From: Propionigenium maris DSM 9537
GTDB lineage: Bacteria > Fusobacteriota > Fusobacteriia > Fusobacteriales > Fusobacteriaceae
Direction: 5' to 3'
Assembly (NCBI RefSeq): GCF_027925155.1
Contig: NZ_BSDY01000002.1
Span: 124,001-188,000, forward strand
DNA: 64,000 nucleotides
This document shows positions 52,561 to 61,922 of this stretch, one piece after another. The translations under genes were made by a program, and so were the position numbers. The notes beneath the pieces were generated by a model. It did not search any database. It was not told the DNA's origin and saw nothing but the letters and a program-made list of their open reading frames with translations. How positions within the stretch are numbered: the stretch's first letter is position 1; each line of letters begins with the position of its first letter.

Positions 52561-54672
52561 TTACAGGTGATATAGCATCTCCTCATAACCTGGCATAGGC
52601 CAAGCTTTAGCTGGCATCATAAGTTCTATTCTATCAGATATCTCCCTTACTTTTTCCATAGAAGCTACAACCTTACTTCTTGAGTGCTGAATATGAGAGT
52701 CTACAGAATCAAACTCACTTCTCTCAACATGCTCTCTCAGCTCCTTAACAGCATCTGTAAGTCTTCCAATCTCTACTCCAAGAGCCTTTATACCGTCCAT
52801 CTGCGAAAGAAGAAGCTCCTCTGAAAGGATCTTTGATGCAGCATTTATAACCTCTGCTCTCTCCTTTAGCTCTCCATTGGCAGCTGGTATTACTTCTCTC
52901 TCTATCATCTTGAGAATAGTCTTTCCCTCTAGGTGAAGCTGGTTTATATACTTCTCAGCATAGATCTGATATCTAGACTCCAGCTCTCCCCTTGTGAATA
53001 CTCCGTGCTTACCAAAGAGTTCTGCAGTTTCATCTGCAAGGTAGTACTTCAGTACATCATTGGTTGCCTTCAGGTTAGGAAGTCCTCTTCTAGCAGCTTC
53101 CTCTACCCACTCGCTTCCATATCCGTTTCCGTTGAAGATTACCCTTCCATGCTTCTCATAGGCACCCTTGATTATCTCCTTCATGGTAGCCTTTATATCC
53201 GAGCTCGCCTCTAGCTTCTCTGCATACTCCGACAGCACCTGAGCAACGATGGTGTTTAATATTACATTTGGTGTAGAAGTTGAAGCCGATGACCCCACCA
53301 TTCTAAACTCAAACTTGTTTCCAGTAAAGGCAAATGGAGAGGTTCTGTTTCTGTCTGTCATATCTTTAGGAAGCTTTGGCATAGAATCTACTCCAAGCTC
53401 AAGCTTAGCTCCCTCCTCTACATGATCTCCCTTTATTCTTCCCAGAATATTGCTCAGCTGATCTCCAAGGAAGATAGAGATGATTGCAGGGGGCGCCTCA
53501 TGTCCTCCCAGTCTGTGGTCGTTATTCGCACTTGCTGCTGACAGTCTAAGAAGTGGAGCATATCTGTCCACTGCCTCTACTACAGAGGTAAGGAATAGGA
53601 GGAACTGTGCATTCTTCTTTGGGTTTTCTCCCGGCTCTAACAGGTTGATTCCAGTGTCTGTAGCCAGAGACCAGTTGTTGTGCTTACCAGATCCGTTGAT
53701 CCCTGCAAAGGGCTTTTCATGTAGAAGGGCCACAAGATCGTGTCTTGCTGCTACCTTCTGAATAATATCCATTGTGATCTGGTTGTTGTCTGTAGCTACA
53801 TTGGCTGTAGTAAATACCGCCGCCATCTCAAACTGGTTTGGTGCCACCTCATTGTGCTTTGTCTTGGATGTAACCCCTATCTTCCAAAGCTCCAGATCCA
53901 GCTCCCTCATGAACTTAGCTACTCTTTCCTTGATAGTTCCAAAGTAGTGTCCTGTAAGCTCCTGGTCCTTTACACTTGGAGCTCCTATAAGGGTTCTTCC
54001 TGTATGCTGTAGATCAAGTCTTTTCAGGTAGAACTCCTTCTCCACTAGGAAGTACTCTTGCTCTACTCCAAGGGTTACACTTACCTTGCTGCTCTCCTTG
54101 TCTCCTAGAGATTTCAATACTCTAAGAGCCTGTCTCTCTACAGATACCATAGATCTTAGAAGAGGTACCTTCTTATCCAGAGCTTCCCCAGTGTAAGCCA
54201 CAAAGGCTGTAGGAATATATAGTGTCGTTCCAGAGTTATCCTCTCTCAGGAATGCAGGAGATGTAGTGTCCCAAGCTGTATACCCCCTTGCTTCAAAGGT
54301 AGATCTCAGTCCTCCATTTGGGAATGAGGAAGCATCTGGTTCCCCCTTTATAAGCTCCTTTCCTGAAAACTCCATAAGAGCTTCTCCCACATTAGTTGCA
54401 TTGATAAATGAATCGTGCTTTTCAGCTGTTAATCCTGTCAGGGGCTGGAACCAGTGAGTAAAGTGAGTGGCTCCATTTTCAATAGCCCAGTCCTTCATAG
54501 CATTTGCAATTACCTCGGCCACTGCTAGAGTCAGTTCGCATTTTCCTTCTTGTACTCTTTTAAATTCCTTAAAAATACTCTTTGGTACACGCTGCTTTAA
54601 AGTTACCTCATTAAAACAGTTTTCTCCATAGATCTCTGTTAAAGGCTTCTTTTTAAAATCAACTCCTATCAT
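52561..54672 (-). CDS. glnN: Glutamine synthetase type III
   Basis: 703 aa, the usual length for GSIII. It has the N-terminal GSIII region (HFTHWFQPLTG, about 70), the glutamate/ammonia core EVAPNQFEMA and the NKHN-like loop GSGKHNNWSL, and the long C-terminal helical part. It makes glutamine from glutamate, ammonia and ATP. ATG after GAGGAGGAG. The upstream 400 bp contain a riboswitch-small ORF unit and a terminator only 66 bp before the ATG, so expression may depend on read-through or a promoter within that gap. Confidence 0.95.
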   Translation of the reverse strand: MIGVDFKKKPLTEIYGENCFNEVTLKQRVPKSIFKEFKRVQEGKCELTLAVAEVIANAMKDWAIENGATHFTHWFQPLTGLTAEKHDSFINATNVGEALMEFSGKELIKGEPDASSFPNGGLRSTFEARGYTAWDTTSPAFLREDNSGTTLYIPTAFVAYTGEALDKKVPLLRSMVSVERQALRVLKSLGDKESSKVSVTLGVEQEYFLVEKEFYLKRLDLQHTGRTLIGAPSVKDQELTGHYFGTIKERVAKFMRELDLELWKIGVTSKTKHNEVAPNQFEMAAVFTTANVATDNNQITMDIIQKVAARHDLVALLHEKPFAGINGSGKHNNWSLATDTGINLLEPGENPKKNAQFLLFLTSVVEAVDRYAPLLRLSAASANNDHRLGGHEAPPAIISIFLGDQLSNILGRIKGDHVEEGAKLELGVDSMPKLPKDMTDRNRTSPFAFTGNKFEFRMVGSSASTSTPNVILNTIVAQVLSEYAEKLEASSDIKATMKEIIKGAYEKHGRVIFNGNGYGSEWVEEAARRGLPNLKATNDVLKYYLADETAELFGKHGVFTRGELESRYQIYAEKYINQLHLEGKTILKMIEREVIPAANGELKERAEVINAASKILSEELLLSQMDGIKALGVEIGRLTDAVKELREHVERSEFDSVDSHIQHSRSKVVASMEKVREISDRIELMMPAKAWPMPGYEEMLYHL

Positions 54673-54731
54673 GTTACACTCCTCCTCAATATTTTAATGT
54701 TTATAAAAAATAAATTATAAATAGCTAGGTA

Positions 54732-54769
54732 AATAAAAAAGATAGAAATCCCTTGGGAATTCTATCTTT
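54732..54769 (-). terminator. Terminator at the end of the small ORF
   Basis: On the minus strand: AAAGATAGAA and CCC arms pairing with GGG and TTCTATCTTT (one U-U mismatch), then T6. The small-ORF stop codon (54764-54762) lies in its 5' arm. Confidence 0.85.
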
Positions 54770-54905
54770 GATTATCAATTATTTTTTTAGTCGCTAAGTC
54801 CTTTTTAAGAGGTGCAGAATATGCAGTCGACAACACCAGCCCCTTTTCAAGGGGATCGCAAGAATATACAGTTTTCATCTTTTTTTCTAAAGCAGACAAA
54901 AGCAT
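54762..54905 (-). CDS. 47-residue small protein under riboswitch control
   Basis: ATG at 54905 with TAGGAGG six bases upstream, 47 codons, TAG at 54764. The peptide begins MLLSALEKKMKTVYSCDPLE and ends IIDNQR; one Cys, no membrane segment. It lies between a purine-class aptamer and a terminator, forming its own short unit just upstream of glnN. I do not recognise it. The mRNA also contains a short hairpin (CCCCTTGAAAAGGGG, complement of 54841-54855), so the region might instead be a structured RNA. A good ribosome site argues for translation. Confidence 0.5.
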   Translation of the reverse strand: MLLSALEKKMKTVYSCDPLEKGLVLSTAYSAPLKKDLATKKIIDNQR

Positions 54906-54917
54906 AAACTCCTCCTA

Positions 54918-54955
54918 TAAAATAAAATCGTCATTTTTGCAAGCAAAAATAGACG
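54918..54955 (-). terminator. Riboswitch expression-platform terminator
   Basis: On the minus strand CGTC-T-ATTTTTGC pairs with GCAAAAAT-GACG (54955-54929) and is followed by ATTTTATTTTAT. Its 5' arm (54952-54940) can alternatively pair over 13 bp, two of them G-U, with 54979-54967, which begins in the 3' strand of the aptamer P1. Binding of ligand should free the terminator: an OFF switch. Confidence 0.65.
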
Positions 54956-54974
54956 AAATTACAGTACTATCTTT

Positions 54975-55043
54975 ACTTGTAGCAAGGCCATTTACGGCGG
55001 CCTAGTAGAAACATCAGGTCCCTATTACCTGACATATACAAGT
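54975..55043 (-). ncRNA. Purine-class riboswitch aptamer (noncanonical J3/1)
   Basis: 69 nt, the standard length. P1 ACUUGUA/UACAAGU (7 bp); J1/2 UAU; P2 GUCAGGU/ACCUGAU; L2 AAUAGGG fits the consensus xAUAxGG; J2/3 GUUUCUAC is exact; P3 AGGCCG/UGGCCU; L3 CCGUAAA is exact. The specificity position before P1 is C, as in guanine types, but J3/1 reads U-G-C where G-A-C is usual and the base after J2/3 is U, so the C53-G72-type pair is lost. It may be a variant with altered ligand. It precedes the small ORF and glnN. Confidence 0.75.
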
Positions 55044-55054
55044 TTTTACAACTT

Positions 55055-55085
55055 ATTTTAATGAATATTATCACAGCTGTGTCAA
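55055..55085 (-). promoter_or_regulatory. Promoter of the riboswitch unit
   Basis: On the minus strand -35 TTGACA (55085-55080), 19-bp spacer, -10 TAAAAT (55060-55055). This places the start a few bases before the aptamer. Confidence 0.55.
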
Positions 55086-56114
55086 TTAATCAAGCACTTT
55101 TTTGTAGCACAAAGTTGCCTTTTTCCAAGAAGTGGACATTTTGCCACCATCCGCCTTAGAATCTAGTACAAATTCTGGAATTACTACCTCCTGAACAAAA
55201 GAAATTTCTACTTTTTTTAGTTTAATGGAACCCCTCTTAATTATCTTTAATGGGTCAGCCTGAGAAAGCTTTTCTATTTCCTCACCCTCTACTCTGACCA
55301 TAGTTTCCACTGGAAGTCCCCTCATGAGAAGTGCCAGCTTATTTACCTTAACGGCATTTTTCAGGATAAACTCTACCCTTTCATTGGTATTCAAATTCAT
55401 CACCTTGGAAACAGAATAGTATTTATAAAGGGTATCCACTATCTTTAAGAGCTTTAAGTACTCAAATCTCTGAGGAAGGGTAATAGTTACATCCAGACTG
55501 TCTCCCTCTATCCTTATATCATTTCCAGCCACTACTTTCTGCATAAAGGTATATACCTCAAGGGCTCTTTTAAATGGAAGATCCTTGCATACTGAGTAGG
55601 AGGTAAGCTTTGTCATACCTATGGTTCCGTTATCATAGATTACTCCTTCAAAACCTATCCTGCACTCCCTGCTTTTCAGGTGAATCTTCCGTTTACCAAT
55701 CCCCTCTTCCCTTAAAACCTTAAAGTTGTAGAGGGTCTGTCCCAGGGAGGTAATACTTACTCCCCCTGCTGAGAAGAGGTTTCTCTTAGGAAGTTTCTCC
55801 TCTGTATACCCAAAGCCTACAGGGAGCTTTAACTCCTCTACCCGCGCAGCCTCTATATCCAGAAAGCTTTTCACTTCAAAACCAGGGTTCTCAATGAGAA
55901 CTTCCCCTATTTCCTCTACTTCACCCTTTGGCTCCTCTTCAGCTTCAGAGACTTCCAATACCTCTTCACTCTCAGGGGTAGTAGGCTGCTCATCTTCTAA
56001 TCTCTCTGTTTCTGAATCTACTGAGGTCTCAGCCTCTTCAGCTGCCTTCTCTTCTAAACTTTCTTCTGAAGGGAGTGGAGGTTCTGTAGCTGCCTCTTCA
56101 CAGGTTTCAGCCAC
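55086..56114 (-). CDS. Acidic-linker protein, probable -1 frameshift continuation of the SIR2-like gene
   Basis: Nominal GTG start at 56114 without a convincing ribosome site. The frame is open further upstream to the A9 run at 56205-56197, with no ATG. The first ~85 residues are Glu/Pro/Ser-rich and look like a linker; the rest (about 90-342) is a folded, mixed domain I do not recognise (GVSITSLGQTLYNFKVLREE, then GFEGVIYDNGTIG). A -1 shift at A-AAA-AAA would fuse about 370 residues onto the SIR2-like protein. The gene ends next to the riboswitch promoter. Confidence 0.6.
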   Translation of the reverse strand: MAETCEEAATEPPLPSEESLEEKAAEEAETSVDSETERLEDEQPTTPESEEVLEVSEAEEEPKGEVEEIGEVLIENPGFEVKSFLDIEAARVEELKLPVGFGYTEEKLPKRNLFSAGGVSITSLGQTLYNFKVLREEGIGKRKIHLKSRECRIGFEGVIYDNGTIGMTKLTSYSVCKDLPFKRALEVYTFMQKVVAGNDIRIEGDSLDVTITLPQRFEYLKLLKIVDTLYKYYSVSKVMNLNTNERVEFILKNAVKVNKLALLMRGLPVETMVRVEGEEIEKLSQADPLKIIKRGSIKLKKVEISFVQEVVIPEFVLDSKADGGKMSTSWKKATLCYKKVLD

Positions 56115-56182
56115 TTCTATATCTTCATCCTGTGATTCTTTTTCAGCTTTTTCATCCTCTTTTATTTCATTTAGTTCAATTT

Positions 56183-57013
56183 CTACATTAGTAGGCTTTT
56201 TTTTTCCTGTCTAACTTCCTCTAGAGGCAGGTCTACAATCCCCTCTCCTATCATATACTCCCTGATAGCTTCTATAAACTCCATATCACTCTGCTTAAGA
56301 AGCTTTATCTCATTGGCATTTAACCAGTTAAGTGCTGTTGTATTTATTATAGATGATGAGGTTATAAAGTAAGCACTGGCTCTTACTCCCTCTAGCTTAT
56401 TCAGTACCATGGAGATATTATTTATGGTATCTGGATCATCCAGATCATATCCAATAAAAAGAACGATTCTCCCGTTAATCTCCTGGGCAAGCCTGTTAAA
56501 AAACTCATTGTAGATGGGAAGGATATCCAGCTTCCTCATATCCTGCTTTGTAATAATAGTTTTATTCAGGTCGGCCAAACTTCCATTTACCCTATAGAGT
56601 TTCTTATCATTGATACCCCCAAGATCCTCTGAGTAGTAGTTCACCTTAAATACACTGTCTCCATAGGCTTTCTCCACAAGATCATCTATACTGGTAGTAA
56701 TAATACTCTCCACAAAGGGCGCTTCTGCAAAAACCTTCAGGGGGTTTCCCGCACTGTCATCCCCACTATATTGATTCCTTATCTTCTTTAGAAGCTTGGA
56801 TTTACTTCCGCTTATACTGTCAAGGTATACCTGGCTTACTTCTGCCAGGGATTTTTTATCCTTAATTGCGTTCTTTGCACTTTCATTTATATCTGTACAA
56901 ATACTTCGAGCCAGATCTTTTTTTGTAGGGAGTCCCACTATCTTAGAGATCGCGTCTCCAATCCACAGGACCAGCTTCTCTCCCTCCTTTATTCTTCTTA
57001 TAATATTAGACAT
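56183..57013 (-). CDS. SIR2-like protein with altered catalytic residues
   Basis: 276 aa from ATG 57013 (AGGAAGAG upstream; a GTG at 57028 is a weaker alternative). SIR2_2-type pattern: LWIGDAISKIVGLPT where G-A-G-x-S is usual; IITTSIDDLVE (about 110); the catalytic H-G becomes N-G in YRVNGSLAD (about 145); IVLFIGYDLDDPD (about 190). Loss of the His suggests no NADase or deacetylase activity. The ORF stops with TAG just after nine A's (coding QEKKSLLM); the -1 frame continues for 370 codons. Neighbour of lon. Confidence 0.65.
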   Translation of the reverse strand: MSNIIRRIKEGEKLVLWIGDAISKIVGLPTKKDLARSICTDINESAKNAIKDKKSLAEVSQVYLDSISGSKSKLLKKIRNQYSGDDSAGNPLKVFAEAPFVESIITTSIDDLVEKAYGDSVFKVNYYSEDLGGINDKKLYRVNGSLADLNKTIITKQDMRKLDILPIYNEFFNRLAQEINGRIVLFIGYDLDDPDTINNISMVLNKLEGVRASAYFITSSSIINTTALNWLNANEIKLLKQSDMEFIEAIREYMIGEGIVDLPLEEVRQEKKSLLM

Positions 57014-57135
57014 CGTCTCTTCCTCCACCTATGATTTTATCTATGCTAAAATAATCTCCAATTTTGATTAGTTGTTCTCAAGATAGTATACCCTATTTAA
57101 GGTTAATAAACAATAAGATTTGGAAGAAAAAAGAA

Positions 57136-57164
57136 AAAATAACCCCTCTCTGAGGGGCTATTTT
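57136..57164. terminator. Terminator of lon
   Basis: 13-bp arms around TCT; A-run and T-run on both sides. On the minus strand it follows the lon stop by 3 bp. Confidence 0.88.
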
Positions 57165-57166
57165 AC

Positions 57167-59548
57167 TTACTTCTTAAAGGCATGCTTCAGTACATCGTCG
57201 AAGTAGTCTGCATAGTGAACAGTTACTCCCTCTCTGATATAATCTGGCAATCTTTCGAAATCTTTTTTATTGTCCTTTGGTACTATGAGAGTATAGATTC
57301 CAACTCTTCTTGCAGCTATGGTTTTCTCCCTTATTCCTCCAATAGGAAGAACCTTTCCTGTAAGGGTGAGTTCTCCAGTCATGGCAATATCGGTTCTCAC
57401 TGCTCTTCCCTTAGCCAGTGAATAGAGAGCTAGAGCCATTGTTATTCCCGCTGAAGGTCCATCCTTAGGAGTAGCTCCTGCAGGTACATGAAGGTGTACA
57501 GAATTGGAGTCAAAGAAGCTCTTTATCTTTTCATCGCAGGCATTTTCATTGCATAGGTGTGATCTTATATAGGAGTAGGCTATCTCTGCTGACTCCTTCA
57601 TTACACTACCCAGCTGACCCGTCTGCTTAAATCCGCTTCCCTTGGAGCTGATATTGGTGGCTTCTATATAGAGAGTTGCTCCACCCATGGATGTCCAGGC
57701 CAGTCCCAGAGTTACTCCTGGTCTGCTCTTCTGATAGAGTTCTTCCGTTGTAAATAGAGGTTTTCCCAGGTACTCCTCTAGGTTCTTCTTGTTGATAGCC
57801 ACCTTCTTGAGATCTCCCTCAGCTATCTTAAGGGTAGTCTTTCTCATAAGTTTACGTATATTCTTTTCAAGGTTTCTTACTCCTGCTTCCCTTGCATACT
57901 TTTCTACTATATCCTCCACAGCTCCCTGGGAGATAGATATCTCATTTTTATCCAGTCCATGCTCCTTCATCTGATTTGGCAGAAGGTATCTCTTGGCAAT
58001 CTCTAGCTTCTCCTCGAGAATGTATCCAGGAAGCTGGATAACCTCCATCCTGTCCAGAAGTGGTCTCGGTATAGTGTCCATAGTATTTGCTGTTGTAATA
58101 AATAGAATATTTGAAAGATCATATCTTACATCCAGATAGTGATCCAGGAAGTCCTTGTTTTGTTCAGGGTCCAGCACCTCTAGAAGAGCTGAAGCGGGAT
58201 CTCCCCTGAAGCTGCTTCCTATCTTGTCTATCTCATCCAGCATAATTACCGGGTTGGAGGTTCCTACCCTCTTTATGGCCTGGATTATCTTTCCTGGCAT
58301 AGCCCCAATATATGTTCTTCTGTGTCCCTTTATCTCAGCCTCATCCCTCATTCCTCCCACAGAGAACCTGTAGAACTCACGGTTCAAGGAACCTGCGATA
58401 GACTTACCGATGGAGGTCTTACCTACTCCTGGAGGTCCTACGAGACAAAGGATGGATCCAGTTACATTTCCCGTCTTCATGATTGTACTGATGAATTCAA
58501 GGATACTTGTCTTTACATCATCTAGACCATAGTGGTCGCTGTCTAGGATCTTTCTGGCCTTCTTTACATCCAGCCTGTCCTCTGAGAACACTCCCCAAGG
58601 TAGTTCCACTATAGACTGAATATAGGACCTGGTTACATGGAACTCTGGAGAGCTCTTATCCAGAAGCTGGAGCTTTTCAAACTGCTCCTCTACCACCTTG
58701 CTGGCCTCCTCCGACAACTCTATCTCATCCAGCCTGGAAGCCAGCTTCTCTATATCGGCCTGCTTCTCATCCTTCTCCATTCCCAGCTCCTTCTTTATGA
58801 GCTTAAGCTGCTCCCTCAAGAAGTACTCTTTTTGCTGGGTACTTACCTTGTCCTCTATCTTCTTCTGGATACTCTCCTGCAGGTGGGCTATCTCCAGCTC
58901 CTTCTTCAGAAGTATCAGAAGTTTTCTACACCTCATCTCAAGGCTGAATTCACTGAGGAGCTCCTGAAGTTCACTGCTCTCAGTCTTCAGCATAGATGCA
59001 ATGAGGTCCATCAAGATGGCAGGTTTATCATAGGATACCTGAGACATGAGAAGTTTCAGCTCCTCCTGAAGCATTGGATTTACCTTAAATACCTCCTTGA
59101 GGGAGGTCATTATTGCCAGCATATAGGCCCTTACCTCATCGTTGGGAGCCTCCTCGGATTCATGGTTGTAGTCCACCTCCCATACCAGCTGAGGCGACTT
59201 CTCCACTTCTTTTACCTTTTTAAACCTGTTGATTCCCTGAGCTATCACCTGTACCGTGTTGGGCGACAGGGAGGTCACCTTATGGATCTTCACTATGGTT
59301 CCCACATCATAGAGGTCAGATTCCAAAAGATTTACCTCATTTGCCTCCTTGGCAAATACAAGCCCCAGAAGCTTATTTTCATTTTGATCTATTCTCTTTA
59401 TAGCCTCTAAAAACTGCTCCCCTGAAAAGGTAATAGGTATCATTATATTTGGAAAAATTGGCCTGGTTATTATAGGCAGTATCACAAGTTTTTCAGGTAA
59501 AACTTCACTTACACTTACCAATTGATTAGTATTACTCTTATCTGTCAT
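57167..59548 (-). CDS. lon: ATP-dependent protease Lon
   Basis: 793 aa, standard bacterial LonA. N-terminal substrate domain (VLPEKLVILPIITRPIFP), coiled coil (~190-290), AAA+ module with Walker A GPPGVGKTSIGKS (about 368), Walker B MLDEIDKIG, and the protease domain with catalytic Ser in PKDGPSAG and Lys in GIREKTIAA. ATG after GAGGAGGGGG. Cytosolic quality-control protease. Confidence 0.97.
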   Translation of the reverse strand: MTDKSNTNQLVSVSEVLPEKLVILPIITRPIFPNIMIPITFSGEQFLEAIKRIDQNENKLLGLVFAKEANEVNLLESDLYDVGTIVKIHKVTSLSPNTVQVIAQGINRFKKVKEVEKSPQLVWEVDYNHESEEAPNDEVRAYMLAIMTSLKEVFKVNPMLQEELKLLMSQVSYDKPAILMDLIASMLKTESSELQELLSEFSLEMRCRKLLILLKKELEIAHLQESIQKKIEDKVSTQQKEYFLREQLKLIKKELGMEKDEKQADIEKLASRLDEIELSEEASKVVEEQFEKLQLLDKSSPEFHVTRSYIQSIVELPWGVFSEDRLDVKKARKILDSDHYGLDDVKTSILEFISTIMKTGNVTGSILCLVGPPGVGKTSIGKSIAGSLNREFYRFSVGGMRDEAEIKGHRRTYIGAMPGKIIQAIKRVGTSNPVIMLDEIDKIGSSFRGDPASALLEVLDPEQNKDFLDHYLDVRYDLSNILFITTANTMDTIPRPLLDRMEVIQLPGYILEEKLEIAKRYLLPNQMKEHGLDKNEISISQGAVEDIVEKYAREAGVRNLEKNIRKLMRKTTLKIAEGDLKKVAINKKNLEEYLGKPLFTTEELYQKSRPGVTLGLAWTSMGGATLYIEATNISSKGSGFKQTGQLGSVMKESAEIAYSYIRSHLCNENACDEKIKSFFDSNSVHLHVPAGATPKDGPSAGITMALALYSLAKGRAVRTDIAMTGELTLTGKVLPIGGIREKTIAARRVGIYTLIVPKDNKKDFERLPDYIREGVTVHYADYFDDVLKHAFKK

Positions 59549-59695
59549 TTTTCTCCCCCTCCTCTTAACTTTCTATCTAGTACTTACAAAATATGAATAC
59601 ATTTCCTTTTCTCATAAACATTATTTTTCTCCCCTAGGAAACCCTTTAATCCTATGGTATAAGAACTATATCATGTAATTTTGGAGTGAATTTTT

Positions 59696-61141
59696 ATGAA
59701 TGAAAATATCATCTCTCTTCTGTCGGACTATATCTACCTAATGAACATATTTTTCATAATAACCATAATCTTTGTAGAGAGGAGAAAACCTGTATACAGC
59801 CTCTTCTGGATTACTATTCTTACCTTTACATCCTACCTGGGATTTATTATCTACCTCATGTTCGGACTGAGCTTTCGAAAGAAGAGGATAACAAAAAAAT
59901 TTTATAAGAGAAGCCTTTTTAGAAGGGTTTTCGAGGAGAGAAGAGAGGATACTAAAAAACTTGAACCCTGGAAGCAGCTCATCAACTACTTTGAGTATAC
60001 TGGAAAGAACCGCCTCACCTTCTCCAATGCTGTTAAAGTGTATCTTCACGGGGAGGAGCTCTTCAGGGATCTCACACGAAATATCAGGAAGGCAAAAAGC
60101 TTCATCCACCTGGAGTACTTCATCTTTGAATACGACGAGACAGGAAAGAAGATCGGTGAACTACTCATGGCCAAAGCCAGAGAGGGGGTCGAGGTTAAAC
60201 TCATCATCGACGGAGTAGGTTCCAGAAAGCTTCCGAAATCCTTTATAAGAGAGATGAGAAGGAGCGGCATAGAGCTGGAAACCTTCTTCCCCCTCTACTT
60301 TCCTATTATCCATCTGAGAGTAAACTACAGAACCCACAGAAAGATCGTCATAGTGGATGGTAAGACAGCTTATATGGGAGGATTTAATATAGGTGAGGAT
60401 TACCTGGGAAGGGGACCCCTGGGTTACTGGAGGGATACCCATGTCCGCCTCCACGGCAGCATAATACGTGAACTGCAAAAGGAATTTCTCTCCTCCTGGC
60501 ACTTCACCAAGGAGCAAAGACTCTTCAAAAGAAGGGAGGAAGTCCCTCCTGTGGAACTAAAGCGCTACTTCCCCACAGTGAAGACCAAGGGTGAGTGTCC
60601 CATACAGGTAGTGGGAAGCGCTCCAGACTACGATTTCAGGCTTATAAGGGATGGATTTCTCAAGATAATATCAAGTGCAAAAAAATATATCTACATCCAT
60701 ACCCCCTACTTCATTCCAGATGATTCTACCTATGAAGCTCTCAAGCTGGCTTCCCTCTCTGGAGTTAAGGTAAAAATAATAATTCCAAATAAACCCGATC
60801 ATATGATGGTATACTGGGCATCCCTTTCATACGTGGGGGAACTCATGAACTTCGGTATCGATTTCTACACATATAACAATGGTTTTTTACACAGTAAGAT
60901 GATAGTATCTGATGACAGCATTGCTACCTTGGGGAGCTCCAACTTTGATCACAGGAGCTTCTATCAAAACTTCGAGATAAACTGCTTCTTCTATGACAAG
61001 GGGATAGTTCACCAGCTCAAGAAGGCCTTCATAGAGGACCTCAAGGTAAGTACAAAGATATCCAGTGAGAGGTATAAGCAGAGAAGGGTCATAGTAAAGA
61101 TAAAGGAATCCATCAGCCGCCTCTTTTCCCCAATACTTTAA
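59696..61141 (+). CDS. cls: Cardiolipin synthase
   Basis: 481 aa. Two N-terminal membrane helices (about 13-55), then two phospholipase D domains with H-x-K-x4-D: HRKIVIVDG (about 215) and HSKMIVSDD (about 398). It condenses phosphatidylglycerol to cardiolipin. ATG after TTGGAG. Transcribed divergently from lon, followed by a PHP phosphoesterase gene 31 bp downstream. Confidence 0.93.
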   Translation: MNENIISLLSDYIYLMNIFFIITIIFVERRKPVYSLFWITILTFTSYLGFIIYLMFGLSFRKKRITKKFYKRSLFRRVFEERREDTKKLEPWKQLINYFEYTGKNRLTFSNAVKVYLHGEELFRDLTRNIRKAKSFIHLEYFIFEYDETGKKIGELLMAKAREGVEVKLIIDGVGSRKLPKSFIREMRRSGIELETFFPLYFPIIHLRVNYRTHRKIVIVDGKTAYMGGFNIGEDYLGRGPLGYWRDTHVRLHGSIIRELQKEFLSSWHFTKEQRLFKRREEVPPVELKRYFPTVKTKGECPIQVVGSAPDYDFRLIRDGFLKIISSAKKYIYIHTPYFIPDDSTYEALKLASLSGVKVKIIIPNKPDHMMVYWASLSYVGELMNFGIDFYTYNNGFLHSKMIVSDDSIATLGSSNFDHRSFYQNFEINCFFYDKGIVHQLKKAFIEDLKVSTKISSERYKQRRVIVKIKESISRLFSPIL

Positions 61142-61172
61142 AGCAACGATTAAAAATTAAAAGGAGAGAAAT

Positions 61173-61922
61173 ATGATTGAATTTGATAAATTAAGTGATT
61201 TTTTTAAGGAGATCCATCCCTTCAAGGATGATGGAAGAGAACTGTATTTAGACCTTCACATGCACACCTATGCTTCCGACGGTTTTAACAGGGAGGACTT
61301 CCTCATAGATTTTTTAAGGGAGAAGGAGCACCTCATCTCCATTACAGACCACAATGAGATCAGGGGAGCTGTGGCCATAGAGGGTTCCGGTATCAACAAT
61401 GTTCCAGGAATAGAGCTTGGGTTCATCGATGGTTTTGAGCTTCTGATCTACTTTAAAACTATAGAAAAGCTGGAGGATTTTTACATAAGGGAGGTGGAAC
61501 CCCACAAGCACAGATACAGGATGGCCCGTACAAATAAGGATGTCTACTACTTCCTAGACCTCTTAAGGGAGAGGGAGTGCCATATATCCATACCCCACAT
61601 CAATGGCCTTGCCCAGAAAAACTTTATCAAAAACAAGGAGTATATAAAGGATATCCTGCAGAAGGTGGACTCGGTAGAAACCTACAATCACACCCTGACC
61701 AAGGGAAGAAACCTCGCTGCTAAATCTTTGAGAAAAAAATATGATCTCACAGCTACCTTTGGAAGCGATGCCCACATCAACAGGGAGATAAAATCCTACT
61801 ACAGGTTTTTAAATGAGGAGGAGAGAAAACACCACAAGCTTGTGGATACCCTCTACAAACTCCCAATGATCTCAGGTATCGGACAAAAACACCTTATCCA
61901 TGCTCTACTAAATAAAAAGTAG
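61173..61922 (+). CDS. PHP-domain phosphoesterase
   Basis: 249 aa, cytosolic. Metal ligands of the PHP fold: DLHMHTYASDG (about 28), ITDHNEIRG (about 57), an E in PGIELGF (about 80), HISIPHING (about 138), and GSDAHIN near 205. Substrate unknown; relatives hydrolyse nucleoside or histidinol phosphates. Probably cotranscribed with cls (AAGGAGAG between them). Confidence 0.85.
   Translation: MIEFDKLSDFFKEIHPFKDDGRELYLDLHMHTYASDGFNREDFLIDFLREKEHLISITDHNEIRGAVAIEGSGINNVPGIELGFIDGFELLIYFKTIEKLEDFYIREVEPHKHRYRMARTNKDVYYFLDLLRERECHISIPHINGLAQKNFIKNKEYIKDILQKVDSVETYNHTLTKGRNLAAKSLRKKYDLTATFGSDAHINREIKSYYRFLNEEERKHHKLVDTLYKLPMISGIGQKHLIHALLNKK

Noticed and set aside
54673..55085. Glutamine (glnA-type) riboswitch upstream of glnN
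   Set aside because: The characteristic glnA-RNA core was not found; the elements present fit the purine class instead.
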